This document shows positions 21,168-40,680 of a stretch of 64,000 bases of DNA, in pieces (position 1 is the first letter of the stretch; every line of letters starts with the position of its first letter). Where the stretch lies: NCBI RefSeq assembly GCF_030035675.1, contig NC_084497.1:29648437-29712436 (forward strand), in the 5' to 3' direction. Made by a program: the position numbers and the translations under genes. The DNA comes from Rhineura floridana. Lineage: Eukaryota > Chordata > Lepidosauria > Squamata > Rhineuridae. Under the pieces are notes generated by a model, which saw only the letters and a program-made list of their open reading frames with translations, searched no databases and was not told where the DNA came from.

Positions 21168-21480
21168 CAGCCTTCCCCAACCTGGTGCCCTCCTAAAGTT
21201 GCTTGACTATGGCTGTGCACATGCCAAACATTTAAAGCACATCCCACCCAGCCCCTCCCTGGCAAAGAATCCTGGCACTGTGCTTTGCTCCCCTCACAAA
21301 TCTACAATTCCCAGGATTCTTTGGGCATGGAGGAGCATCTGTTGATGTGCTTTAAATGTATGGTGTGGGCACGGCCTCCAGTTCCCGTCATCCCTGACCA
21401 TTTCATTTGTTGGCTAATGGGAGTTGAGAGTCCAAAAGATCTGGTGTCCTCCAGACTGGGGAAGGCTGGTAGGCAAAATG
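21168..21480. mobile_element. Foldback A interrupted by foldback B
   Basis: Foldback A begins cagccttccccaacctggtg and ends agactggggaaggctg. Its left arm is cut at about 21213 by a foldback B copy running to about 21367 (caaacatttaaagcacat ... atgtgctttaaatgtatgg). Confidence 0.7.
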
Positions 21481-23259
21481 TTCTGCCATGCAGTTTCCTG
21501 CCACCTAGGGTTGCATTACACTGTACCTTTTCTCTAAAACTTCCTTTCAGTAACTCCCTTTTGAATATACATAGTCACGGTGTAGTGGTTGCTAGTTCAC
21601 AATATTCGAGTTAAACTTTATCCCCCTGGTTTTTTTTCAGGCCTGACTGCTTTTATTAAGAAGTGTTGATTACTATTTTTGCATTTGCAGCAGTAGCTGG
21701 CTACTGACGATTGGCAAGATGCTTTTTTAAAGGGCTACTGTTTCTTTAATCAAAAGCTTCCTGCTTTGTAGGATCTCTTCCTTTTTATTGTTTCCTGTGC
21801 AGCAAAGATGAGGGTTAGTGATAGCCAGCTGCTGCTCACTGTTCCGGTTCATTTCCTCACCCCTCCTGTTCCCCCCCCCCACTCTATAACAGAATAGCAC
21901 TATTTCTCTACAAAGAAAGGCAAGTAGACTGGAAGCAAGCCACTAGTTAAGTAGTGTGCATGTATAAAAGCTGACTGCTGAAGGAGTGATTCATCCCTAC
22001 CTCCCCAGCCATGCTGCACAGGAAGCTTTTAATTACCATTGCAAGAAATCTGTGCTGAATGGAGACTTACTTGTGAGGTTCCCCTGGTGAACAAGGGAAA
22101 AGGCATGGGTGCAATGTAAAATGCCATGTGAAACCTCTATTTGAATTCAGTTTCTAGCTGATTGGAGAAAAGCGCTAAGGAGGTCCTACTGTAGAAGCAA
22201 TCCTCTGACACAGAAAGTAGAAACGCACATGGTCCTTTGCAGAAAGACCTGTGCATTTGACCCTATCAATATGAAGTTTATCTGATGGAGATCAGATGGG
22301 CCAGTCCCCCACCTCTCAGGGCAAAAAAGTACACCTTCCCACAAAGAGAGGTGATGGAGCGTGTGAATGTGTCCTCTTCTCACAGGAATTATTTGTATGC
22401 CTCATGTGATTATCTCGATATGACACACGGAGACGAGGCCACCTCCAGAGGCCCTGGCGGGAGTATTAAATTAAATGAATGAGGGAGATCAGATCAGATG
22501 GCTGGAGTCGAGGGGTGATCTGAGAAGGGTCCCCAGCTGCCATAAAAAATAAATGCCGCCCAGGCACTTGAGCAGCACCGATGACAGTAATGTCACTCAG
22601 CACTGAGTGATGGAATCAAATTTAGTCCCTTTTCTTTCCAGTGATGATAAACTGCTTTCATAGATCCCCCCTTCTTCCCTCACTCTCCCCCTCCCCACAG
22701 CCACTACATGTGAGGCCCACTGGTTGGCAGAGTTTGCAGATTGTGATGACCTGGCTGTCTCTCCTGTGCAAGCGCCAGCTCTGTGAAATTGAGATGGCAG
22801 CCTGGAGATGGAGCGCATAACTCGGTGGAGCCGAGGTTTGGGGGGGAAGAGGATAGGGTTATCCACCACTAGCTGGAGTTGCAGCAGCTGAGTTTGACTC
22901 CTCTAGTGATCTATACAAAGCTCAGCCCAAATGAGGGGGGGCTGCTGTCTTGCTTCAGAGCCAGTGGGGCAAGACCAGTGCTGCCCCCTTCTGCAATGTG
23001 CATGCTAATCCCAGAAGCCGCCCCCTGGCTTTATTGACACAAAACATTTCTTCCAAATGAACAGTCTTCATGATGCCTGTCAAGGCATGCAAAATATTGG
23101 CAGAGGACTCTGGCCAAGCGAGGAGGGGGCAGAGCCGGACTTGCACAGATGAAGAGGGGGAGGTTGCACCCTCTCATGAGCCGCAGAGTCCTGTTTTTTG
23201 ATACTGCAATCTCACAGCTCCCCTGTCACGGTGGAAGAGGGCGTGCAGGAGCCCGCAAG

Positions 23260-23690
23260 CACTGGAAAAAATGGGAAGGACCAGAGTACTTGCTTTGCAT
23301 GCCAAAGGTCCTGTGTTCAGTCCCCAGATAGGCCTGGGAATGTTCCCTACCTGGAGAGCCTCTATCAGTCAGTGCAGACAGTCTGAGCTAGAGGGACCAA
23401 GGGCAGCGTCTTATGTTCCTAGTTAAATCAGCCTTTTATTCAGAACCATCAGGACTAGAAGCTTGCTTTATTTTTTAAAGAAAGGCCTACAGCAGCCTTT
23501 CCCAACCTTTGGGTGCCCAGATGTTGCTGAACTACAGTTCCCATAATTCCTGACCATTGGCCGTGCTGGCTGGGGCTGAGGGGAGTTGTAGTCCAGCAAC
23601 ATCTGGGGACCCAAAGGTTGGGAGAGGCCAGCCTACAGCTCACCTGCTTTGCATGCAGAGGGTTCAATCATTGGCACTGCCAGGCCATTA
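23260..23690 (+). repeat. Tandem tRNA-Ala SINEs, second one interrupted
   Basis: The first SINE spans about 23270-23425. The linker cagaaccatcaggactag follows, then the second SINE head, broken by the MITE at 23493-23630 and resuming with ctttgcatgcagagggttc. Confidence 0.75.
23493..23630. mobile_element. hAT-type foldback A MITE with exact 8-bp target duplication
   Basis: The 138-base element has terminal inverted repeats cagcctttcccaacc / ggttgggagaggcca and two long arms meeting near gaccattggccgtgctgg. The flanking bases gcctacag occur at 23485-23492 and again at 23631-23638. An 8-bp duplication and CAG ends are hallmarks of hAT transposition. Confidence 0.85.
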
Positions 23691-24180
23691 CGAAACATTT
23701 TGCGCGCACACAAAAAAGCATTTCCCATTTCAGCACGAGCATCTTGCAAGACCCGCTCACCTCTATTGCACGTCAAGACAGCCTTGCTGAACTCAAGCCT
23801 TTGCGTAGCTTAGCTACTGAGCTCTTTTGAGATCCGTTGCAGTTTATGGTGTCTACGTTGCAAGCCACAGCTCGAGCGGAGCCAGCCAAGTTGCTGCCGT
23901 CCACATTTGCTGTTGGACTCCCAGCAGCCAGCGTGGCCAGTTGCCAGGGATGATGGGTGTTTGAGTCCAGCAACATCTGAACGGTTGGTTGCAGGTTCCC
24001 TATACCGGCACTAAAAGAAGGCAGCGTTGCAATGGCAGTCGTTGGGACAGTAAAGGCAAGTGACGGTCTAGTTGAATGGATGGGGAGCATGTGGTCCTCC
24101 TGGTGTTGCTGGACTCCAACTCCCAGCAGCTCCAGCATGGCCAACGGGCAAGGATGATGGCGATGACCAGGTCCAGCAAC

Positions 24181-24430
24181 GCCTGGGTGACAGTGTGGCG
24201 TAGTGGTCAGAGTGTTGGACTAAGACCTGGGAGACCAAGGTTCAAATCCCCACTTGGTCATGAAGCTCACTGGGTTGACCTTGGGGGGGGCAGTCGCTGC
24301 CTCTCAGCCTAACCTACCTCACAGGGTTGTTGTGGAGATTAAATGAGGAAGGGGAGAACCGGGTATGCCACCTTGAGCTCCTTGGAGGAAGGATAGGATA
24401 GAAATGCAATAATAAAATAAAATAAAAAAT
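24181..24430 (+). repeat. CORE/MIR-type tRNA-derived SINE
   Basis: An A-box region (tagtggtcagagtgttgg), a B-box (ggttcaaatcc) and the conserved CORE block acctcacagggttgttgtgg are present, ending in an AATAAAATAA tail. The opposite-strand copy at 25545-25690 retains gatttgaacccaggttcc; weaker ones lie at 51500-51620 and 63290-63370. Confidence 0.8.
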
Positions 24431-24984
24431 AAATACTGGCAGCCCCCAAACTAGAGAAAAATACAGCAAAGCCTTCACTCTGCTGCTGCGTGAATCGTCA
24501 CCGGGTGTTTTGGCATGTCTAGCCAAATGATCAAAACAGAGATGCTTCACAGCCCTCGGAGACACATCTCTCTCCTCGTCTCTCCAGTTTAATTGCTCCC
24601 TTCGTTTCAGAGGCAAGCAGCTGGCCAATGGCACTAATTAGGCAAACACTGCCCTCTTGTGGCCAGCTTGGGCAATGAGGTGCAGGGGTTAGCGAAAGGG
24701 AGTTAGCCTTTTCACTGCACATGGAAAGCTTGGACCACCCTCACCCCCTGCTGCTTGCAGTTGTCCAGAGTTGCTGGAGGCATTCCTCTGGCTACCACAT
24801 CTGCTTGTTAAAATTAAGGGTGGGCTCACTTCGCCACTGAGCCGTAACGTCCTAGCAGATGGCAGGCAGGCAGGAGGGAGGCAGGGGAGAGAGAGGAGAG
24901 GCTGGAGCTGATCTTGTTCTTGCTTCTGAAGTACACCTCAGCAGAACCCTGCTGGATCAGACCTAGCTAAGGCTTTCTGGGGCT

Positions 24985-25400
24985 AGGAAGGACTCCCCGC
25001 CTCAAATCCTGGACAGCTGCTGCCAGTCAGTGTAGACAATACTAAACAAGATGGACCAAGCATCTGATTCAGTAGAGGGCAGCGTCCTAGGTCTTAAGCT
25101 AGGAAGAGAGGGGCAGGTGACCACCACAAAAGCAAAGTCCTTTTTCATTACTGCAGAGCCATTAAACCAGAAGTGGGGGGCATCTGCGGCCCTCCAGATG
25201 TTGCTAGACGCCAACCCCCACCATCTTCCCTTGATGTTTGGCCAGGCCAGCAGCTGCTGGGGCTGGTGGGAGTTGTAGTCCAACAATATCTAGGCCACCA
25301 GGCTCCGTGTCCCTGAAGTGGACTGTCACTTACCTTCAGTGCCCCTAGCCACCTCCATCACAACTCTGCCGCTTTTTAATGCAGGAATGGAGGACCTTTG
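24985..25400 (+). repeat. SINE plus composite foldback unit, copy 1
   Basis: A SINE 3' part (to about 25105), a unique-looking joint (gaccaccacaaaagcaaag), a foldback A (25180-25300) and a linker (tgtcacttaccttcagtgcc) occur in this order. The same order recurs at 49225-49640. Confidence 0.7.
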
Positions 25401-25762
25401 GCAAGACTTGGCTAGGTTTCTCAATGGTCTGACTCACTCTTCCTAATTATTATACCTGGGCTCCTACTGGGAGGAACGGCAGGAGAGAAAATTAATAAAT
25501 AAATACAACTTCAAGGGCCTTGGCCTAGCATACATGTTCATTCAACTCATTCTCATGATTCTCGCAACAGCACTGTGAGGCGGGTGGCGCTGAGAGGTTA
25601 CAATTGCCCTACAGTTGCCCCCATGGCAGGGGAGGGGAACAGGGGTGATTTGAACCCAGGTTCCCCTAGTTTGAATGACCCTTGAAATACTCAACGACTC
25701 CACACTGTCATTCTGCACCCCCCACAAAGCATCGAACGATGATTTGGGATCCAAACGGTCCA

Positions 25763-25768
25763 TTTATT
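25763..25768 (-). promoter_or_regulatory. TRIM62: Likely TRIM62 polyadenylation signal
   Basis: On the minus strand AATAAA lies about 545 bases after the stop, with T/G-rich sequence (tgctttgtgggg) some 30 bases further on. Confidence 0.5.
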
Positions 25769-26310
25769 GCGCGGTTTCTTGGTTTCCTTCACCCCCACCT
25801 ATTTTCCCCCTGGCCTCCAAACCAGGAAATCAGACCAATTAATCAAAGTCTGTACAGACACACACAGAACTCATTCCCATTTAAACCAATGGGGGGGGGA
25901 GGTGAGCTTTTGTTTTGATACATGCACGCACACACGTGTAGCCCTGGAATCTGTGCCATGCGGATTTTTGCCGGCTTGGTGGGAAGACGTGTCTGCAGCT
26001 CTGTTCCCTTGCAAAAGTGCCCCAGCCAGCCCACAGAACCATCACCAACTACACCATAAAGCTGCATGGGTTGAGGCAGACCCAGAAACGTCATAAACTC
26101 CCAAGCGAGAGCTCAAGTCTCATTTTCCAGAGAGGTTGTTCTAGCTCTCCGCTCTGTGTCCTGGGTGGAAAACCCCGCTCTTCAGGGTACCCCCAAAAGG
26201 AACCCTCTGCTCTCACCCGCTCCCCTCGATAGCTCCAGATAGTCAACGATAGCCACGCTCCTAACGGCACCATCCCCAGTTCCTCACCCAAGGGTGAGAA
26301 GGACGACCCC

Positions 26311-34139
<7,829 letters not shown>

Positions 34140-34416
34140 AGCCCCAGCTCTCTGTTTAGGACGGTGTTCACGCGCCCCTTCCGTTAGAATCTCTATGGTT
34201 CTTGGCGCATGCGCCGCGCGGCACTCTGCCTGTAGCTCGGTCGCTACATGGATTCAGGCGGCCCCGCCCCGCCCCCCATAGAGATGCGGGGAGGGCGATG
34301 AGTAGAGCGACCACCGCGCGTGGAAAGAAAGCTCCTTCTTCTCTATGCTACTTAACCCCTGCGCATGCGCCGTTTTCGGCTCGGCGGCCATCTTCCTTCG
34401 CGGGAGGAGGAGGAAA
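34140..34416 (+). promoter_or_regulatory. SVBP: SVBP promoter with paired NRF1-like sites and a YY1-like site
   Basis: This CpG-rich region holds two copies of the palindromic NRF1 core gcgcatgcgc (near 34205 and 34363). A YY1-like site, gcggccatcttcc, lies about 30 bases before the ATG. No TATA box is seen. A transcription start between the second NRF1 site and the ATG would fit NRF1-driven promoters. Binding is inferred from motif match only. Confidence 0.6.
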
Positions 34417-34572
34417 ATGGAGCCCGGCGGGGTCCGCCGTGAGAAGGTGCCGCCGCTCCCGCCGCCGCAGCAGGCGACCCCGCCCAAGATCAAGGACGGG
34501 CCCAGCAGCCGCCTTGAGAAGGCCAAGCAACGCGCGGCTCAGCAGGAGCTGAAGCAGCGGCAGCGGGCCGAG
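34417..34572 (+). CDS. SVBP: SVBP coding exon 1
   Basis: The exon is 52 codons and ends GAG before donor gtgggc. It holds the Pro-rich N-terminus and the first part of the long helix. Confidence 0.95.
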
Positions 34573-35767
34573 GTGGGCGGGGACGGGGGCGGGGCTATGC
34601 TAATAGAGACCTGGCGACCGTTTCTCAACTGCTCTGCTGTCGCGAGAACTGACGAGAAGCAAGAGGGAGGGGATTCCTCCGTTCTGCGTCATTGCGGCCC
34701 GAGGGACCCCCTGCCACTATTGTTACTGTCAGGATCATAACAGAACACATAGACGTTGATGTTGTTTTAGTTTATTGTTGCTTTAATCGTTTTTTAAGTG
34801 TTTTTAATTATTATTATTATTTATTAAATTTATATCCCACCCTTCCTCCCAGAAGCAGCCCAGGAGGGCAGACAAAAACACTAAAAACACTCCAAGACAT
34901 AAAGGCAGACTTCAAAATATATTTAAACAAAACAACTTTAAAAACATCTTAAAAAGCAATTCCAGCAGACATAGACTGGGATAAGGTCTATACTTACTGA
35001 AACTGTTTTAACATTTTTTATTGATAACTTTAATGTTTCTTAGCGGGTGTGTTTTTTTACAATCAAGCAGTATATAAATGTTTTAAATTTTAAAAAACGA
35101 TTATTATTATTTATTGGACATTAGTCACTTGTCACTCAAAGGTCTCCAAGCCAATTACCAAAAACAAACACAAATATATTAAGCCATTTAAAAAGTTATT
35201 ACCATTGAGGGCTGGTTTTGTGTATATATGTGTGAATGAGTGGAAAGGGGAGGCTTCTGATTTTCATTTCCAGGAAGGGTGTGTTAGGTCCAAACCCAAC
35301 CAGGTGTGAGCTGAAGGGGTGGAAGCCAAGCTATGTTAACACCCCACTGAGGTGTGTTTGGCATCTTCATCGTACAGTTTTCGGCAAGTGCTGAAAATGC
35401 ACCTCTCCATCCTGGCCTGTGACACCTGAGGTGTATGTTTTCAGGACCTGCCCTATTCCTGTGATTGTAGTTGTTTTAACATTGAATTTTAAACTGTTGT
35501 AACCAGCCCTGGGACCTGCTGGTGAAAGGTTATTTTTATTAATAATTATTTTTATTAATAATAATAAAAATTTATCTAGTAATTTGCATGCCACTTCGTG
35601 CCAAAACAGGCTTCTAATTCGTATGCAAGCAAAAAAATCCAATGACACAGACACAGAAACTGTTCTTGTTTGGCCGGCAGATCTACGCCCTCAACCGGGT
35701 GATGACTGAACTGGAGCAACAGCAGTTTGACGCCTTCTGCAAGCAGATGCAAGCTTCCAGTGACTGA
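34417..35767 (+). CDS. SVBP: Small vasohibin-binding protein
   Basis: SVBP is the obligate partner of VASH1 and VASH2; the complex removes the C-terminal tyrosine of alpha-tubulin and SVBP stabilises the enzyme. Exons 34417-34572 and 35681-35767 join in phase 0 and encode 80 residues. The vasohibin-binding helix is conserved: [20 protein letters not shown] followed by [17 protein letters not shown]. The mammalian protein is 66 residues; the extra length is a Pro-rich N-terminal part ([12 protein letters not shown]). The ATG follows a purine-rich context and is the first in frame within the CpG island. Confidence 0.97.
34573..35680 (+). other. SVBP: SVBP intron
   Basis: A minus-strand LINE-derived block lies at 34810-34985 (ttatatcccacccttcctcc). 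An L2-like plus-strand LINE 3' end lies at 35290-35600. A/T repeats fill much of the rest. Confidence 0.6.
35681..35767 (+). CDS. SVBP: SVBP coding exon 2
   Basis: The acceptor is ttggccggcag. It encodes 28 residues and TGA, ending [10 protein letters not shown]. Confidence 0.97.
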   Translation: MYALNRVMTELEQQQFDAFCKQMQASSD

Positions 35768-36066
35768 GGGCGAGCCACACTCCAGACAGGCCGGTCATTT
35801 ATGTCCCATGTGTGGCTTCCCTCAAGGACCAGCACTTCTGCACCCTGGGCCACAGTCAGTGGCCTGGCAGAATGGGCCACCCAGGAACAGGGGGAACTGG
35901 CCAGCCTCTGCTCCCACCAGCTGACTGCCTTTAGCCACCATCTACAGCTTCCCCGACAAACCCTCTTTTCTTGAACTACTGGCCTGTCTTTGTTAAAATG
36001 GAGTTCCGTTTTATAATTATATTTATTACTTTGGTTTGAAAAATGAAGTTATTGTGTTTTTTAAAA

Positions 36067-36072
36067 AATAAA
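36067..36072 (+). promoter_or_regulatory. SVBP: Likely SVBP polyadenylation signal
   Basis: AATAAA lies 300 bases after the SVBP stop and is followed by a T-rich stretch. A foldback repeat starts about 20 bases later. Confidence 0.7.
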
Positions 36073-37054
36073 GCCTGCCTCTATGAGTTTTATAGCTGGT
36101 GCCTTCTGTTTTGGACTACGACTCCTATCAGTCCCAGCCAGCAGTTGTAAAAATGCTTGTTCTGAGGGGAACACAGCCATGGCTAGCTAGGTCTGATGGG
36201 AGTTGTAGCTCGATACACCTGGAGAGTACGAGGCTGAGAAACGGCGGTGTTTCGAAATATGAGGAGCCCCTTTCATCTTTGGTTAAGGCCATAGTGAGCC
36301 TATCTAGTCCTATACCCTCTAGCCAGTAATCGTGACCAATCAGGTGTCTCCAGGCAGCCCACAACAAGGACGCCCACCTAAAAACTTGGAATTCTGAGGT
36401 ACACAGTTCTATGAAACTGTTGTGGCCATTAGGCATGAGAATGGACTATCGCACAGCAGCATTAGGTAGAATGTCAATAGCCAAAACGGAACTGAGCCAG
36501 ATCGGGCTGCCCTCTGCCGTGATGTTCTTTCTGGAGGCAGAGAAAGTGGCCTATCAGTGGCCCTCGGTCACCTGACTAGTGGCAGACCCCTTGCTTGTTT
36601 TGGTTGCCCATTTTTGCACCTTTCCCACAATACATGTTTTTAAAAGGATATCGCTGCATCATTCCGTAGAATCTCACGAAGTTGTATCCAGTGGTAGTCC
36701 TACTCAGAGTAGACCCATTGAAGTTAATGCACATTGCCTAGCTTACGATTATGTATAATTGCATAGATGCTGTTGGAGGTCGATTCATAGGGTCCCCATA
36801 AGTCGTAATGGACTTAAGGCACTTAACAACAAAGAATCTTGGGGCCATCCTACGCTTTTATTCTGTTCTTCCTCCACCCTTCCTGGCTGCTGGCCAATCC
36901 TGTCATTTCTCCTTCAACATCCTTTGTGCCAAGGTGTCTGTACTCCGAACATGTGCAGTGCTGTTTGCTACGCCCTTATCGGCCTTGCCTTCTACAATTT
37001 CTATTGTCCATTCAGACCATTTTTTATTTTGTGCACACCCAGACACATGCCTAA

Positions 37055-37260
37055 GTCATAGAATTTTGGAGCTGCAGGGGACCTTGGAGGTCTTCTGATC
37101 TGACCCCTTTACAGGAATCTTGCAACTAGCATCCATAAAAGATGGCTGCCCAGCCTCCAGGGAAGGAACACCTGCCTGCTCCTGAGACAGACTGTTAAAT
37201 CTGTATATAATCTCCCATCAGATTCTGAAACAAACTGGTTTAAATTTCTTCCATGTGGCC
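37055..37260 (-). mobile_element. CR1 LINE 3' fragment
   Basis: The antisense tail resembles tcatagaattttggagctg followed by aaaagatggctgcccagcct, the typical CR1 3' region of sauropsids. Confidence 0.6.
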
Positions 37261-39310
37261 CAGACGCTCTACTCTGGGAGGGCCTATATGGCTCTCTTCC
37301 TCCCCCTCTCCCATAATCCTCCCATTTCCCTCTTGAGAGCCACTTTGCAGCGCTACTCCCAAGGAACCCCTTTCTACCCAAAGCACGGGGGGGGGGGAAG
37401 AAAACCAGGAAATGATCCTCATGGTTTATTAAAAAAATTATTCCCTCCCCCAAAAACCCAAAATTAGTTTCAGATGAACATTTCCAACAAACACAAAGTA
37501 ATATTCAAACAACTATACAAGGTTCCCAAGTATTATTTCAGTGCCATGATCAATTAAAAATAAACATCAGCAGTGCTCCCTGGCAGAATTTGAAACTCTG
37601 GTTTTGCAACAGCACATCTAAGATCCATACAGATAATTTGACAGGGGTTCAGCCTGTTGTAAAAGCTATTAATTTTTAGACCACCAAGCCTTTCCATGAA
37701 TGAAAGAGGTGACTATTCTGCGGGAACAACTGGCCGATCTGTTAAGCACAGCAACAGTCTCTGACATGTCTTGTGTCTCTGATGGTGGTTCGAATCATTC
37801 TGGTCCCTGCTCAGACTTCTGAGAACAGCAGAGATCCACACACAAAGTACCTCTGTGCAGTCAGAGACTGTACTGTTGTGACATGTCTGCTGTTGGCCTG
37901 CAAACTGAAGATGCCAGAATACTGCATCCTGCTCCTCAAAAGGTAACATTTGTTCGGCCCTAAAACCTGCCACCCAATTTGACTTGCCTGCTGAAGGGGC
38001 TCGTCTGCAACAAACAGCGGCTGAACCCCACGGTGACAGGGAAGTTGGCTGGAATCTTATCTGCTGAAAGCAAACAAATGCTTCCCCAGGCCCGAGACTC
38101 TGGCTGACTCCCCCCCACCTTCAACTTACTTATCAATAAAAGTATTTATATGCCGCCCTCTTGCAAAACACATCAGAATGGTGTACAGCAGCATAAAAAT
38201 ATGTAAAAGTGATATTTCTATGTAAGTCGAGGAACAGGAGCCAGAATTGAGAGCCTGGGCCACGCCTGGTTGTGCAAGCCATGAAGGACATTTTTTGTGG
38301 AGCTGACTTCCCCCCTCTTCAGATGGCTTGCTTAGGTGCTCTTTTTGTACAAGAAACATTAAATACTAAGGGGCTACTTCAATTGCCAATTTAAAGCAGC
38401 CATATAGCTCCACTGTTGGAGGCAGGATGCCTTGGATACCAGCTGATGGCAAAATGCAGGCAGGCAGAGTGCTGTTGCGCTCAGGTTCTGCTTGCAGGGT
38501 TCCCTTAACGGCCACTGTCAGAAGAGAATGTTGGACTAGAATGGGCCTTTGGCCTCATCCAACAGGGGCTCTTGTGAAGTTCTTGTGAGACCATTTAGAA
38601 TCAAAACCCGTGAATACCCCGATTCTCCTCTTATCCTGCCTGCCTTTGGTCGTTCGGTGATCAGAAGACTCACCACTATATCGCAAGGAACCCAAATCGC
38701 CAGAGAGCCCCTTCCAAAAGGAGAGTCACACACAAGGGTCTCTTGAGGAAGCCCTCTGCTCCCAACCTGAAGACACTTAGGAAGGGCAAAGAAGTCACTG
38801 CTTTCTCATCAGACAAGCAGAACATTTTGGCCCCTGGGGGAGGGAGGAGAGGGGTCAGTGTGACAGCGCTCCCCCTTCCCTCGGGGCCAGATTTGTTCCC
38901 ACGAGCAGTAAGATTTGATTCTGTAGCACTGCATCAAGGCTCTCGAATTAAAAGCTGCAAATCCCAACTAGTTTATACAGTACAAATCCAGACACTTCCT
39001 TTAAGAAGACTTCCTGGCAAGGATGCCAGTGAAGAGGGCAACGATCTGCCCTGGATTAGTCCACAGTGAGATCAGGGGAAGCCCAAAAGGGAACAGGTGA
39101 AGAGATTTGGAAGCCAAGTCCCTTAAAAATAAAATAATAACATGTAAATCATGGACTAAAAAAATAAAAATCTAAAAAACAAATTTATCCTCTTCAAATC
39201 TATACATACATACAGATATATATATATACAGCATGCATATAAAGAATCTGTATATTCATATCTACATCAAAGTTGAGGCTCGGAGTGTTAACCAAATCAA
39301 CCGTTGTGCT

Positions 39311-40680
39311 TGTGATGTTCCTACTTATAGTGTAAATATGGTAAGCGCTGGGAGTCGTCTTGCTACAAGAGGGAGGAGGCACCAGACATCCAGTGGCGTA
39401 TCTTAGTCGCAAGCTGACATCGAGGGAGAAGAATTATTCTTCGGTCCAAAAGGAGTGCCTAGCAGTCGTGTGGGGACTGAGCAAGTTGCGCCCATACGTG
39501 TGGGGACGAAGATTTACAGTGACAACGGATCATCGAGCATTGTTATGGTTACAGACTAAATCATAACACTATGCTGCAGAGGTGGTCCTGGGCTCTACAA
39601 GATTACCAGGTGGACTTCAAGTTCATAAAAGGCAAGGACAACGTATTGGCCGATGGACTTTCAAGGCAGGTGGCCAGGACTGCAGTGACGTGACCCAGAC
39701 GTGGGTGCAAAAAAGACGTTTTCCCCAAAGAGACTTGTTTTTTATTGTTAACGTGTCGTATGAATCCTAGAGCAGGAATAACACTTTGCTGTTATTTTAA
39801 GGGGGGGGAATGTGATGTTCCTGCTTATAGTGTAAATATGGTAAGTGCTGTTTGTATAGAAGATACATGGTAAGTGGAGTGAAAGAGGAGGGGGGAGTAC
39901 ATGAGCAGTAGAATGCTGGATGATTGGCTGAGCGTTTGAATGGCTGGGAGTATAAATGGAAGAATGACAGTTGAATCTAGGTGGATGTTGGGAGTGTGAA
40001 GAAAGAGGTGTTTGAGGGTGAAGGTCAGGAGTGTGGAGAAAGGGAGTTGGAGTTCTGATTAATAATAAGTCAAGTACAAAACAGGAATAGATGAAACCAT
40101 ACGCTTGTGAAACATTCTAAAACTAATCTTGTTATTTCTGATATTTAATAAATACTTATTTGGTTTACCAAAGGCCTGATCCTTGGCTGGGGGATATACA
40201 TACCAGAAGGGAGGGCAAGGTAATTACCAAGGCTGAACAGAAACAGTATCTAATGGTGGCAGCGGTGAAGGGAGGAATAATAACAATTCAAGTATCCAGA
40301 GCAACCCAAAGTTGTATGCGTTATCTATAAAGATACAAGGGGGTTGGGAACAGCATAAGCACACAGTCACAAAAGTAACCAGCTAGAGAGAGACTCAGGC
40401 AAAGTCTCTGGGAGTATTGGTTATAGGACGTGACTGGTGGTGCTGCCTAGCAGGGGGATCTAGTGAGATCTGTGCTAGAGCAGAGTGAGAAACCATATAA
40501 AGGATGGTCCAGACTGGTGGTATCCCTGGTGGTGCCTAGTGAAAGGCAGTAGCCACAAGCAGGTGGGAACCTGACAGGGAGAACCAGGGAAGGACGCCAC
40601 AGTGCTCCCCAGGAACCCAAGTCTGCCCAGGATGGAAATCGCAACTGCAGAGACCTCACAACCATTACGTTTGAGTCAGG
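39311..40680 (+). mobile_element. Ty3/gypsy-type LTR retrotransposon fossil
   Basis: The parts in order are: a short LTR-start piece (39311-39350), a pol piece with RNase H similarity (VAYLSRKLTSREKNYS, TTDHRALLWL) up to 39795, a purine tract (39798-39810), one LTR (39811 to about 40245) and leader-like sequence with a tggtggcagcg start to about 40680. It is broken: most of gag and pol is absent. The LTR start pieces share about 38 of 40 bases, suggesting moderate age. Confidence 0.8.

Larger units (their letters stand above)
21036..25762. other. PADI2-TRIM62 intergenic region
   Basis: It holds nested foldbacks (21168-21480), unassigned sequence (21490-23140), SINEs with an inserted hAT MITE (23260-23690), two foldback A halves (23890-24180), a CORE SINE (24181-24430), a composite unit (24985-25400) and a minus-strand CORE-type SINE (25545-25690). 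No gene is seen. Confidence 0.65.

Noticed and set aside
39360-39770. RNase H-like frame as a domesticated gene
   Set aside because: It sits in a broken Ty3/gypsy fossil with an LTR beside it and no host exon structure.
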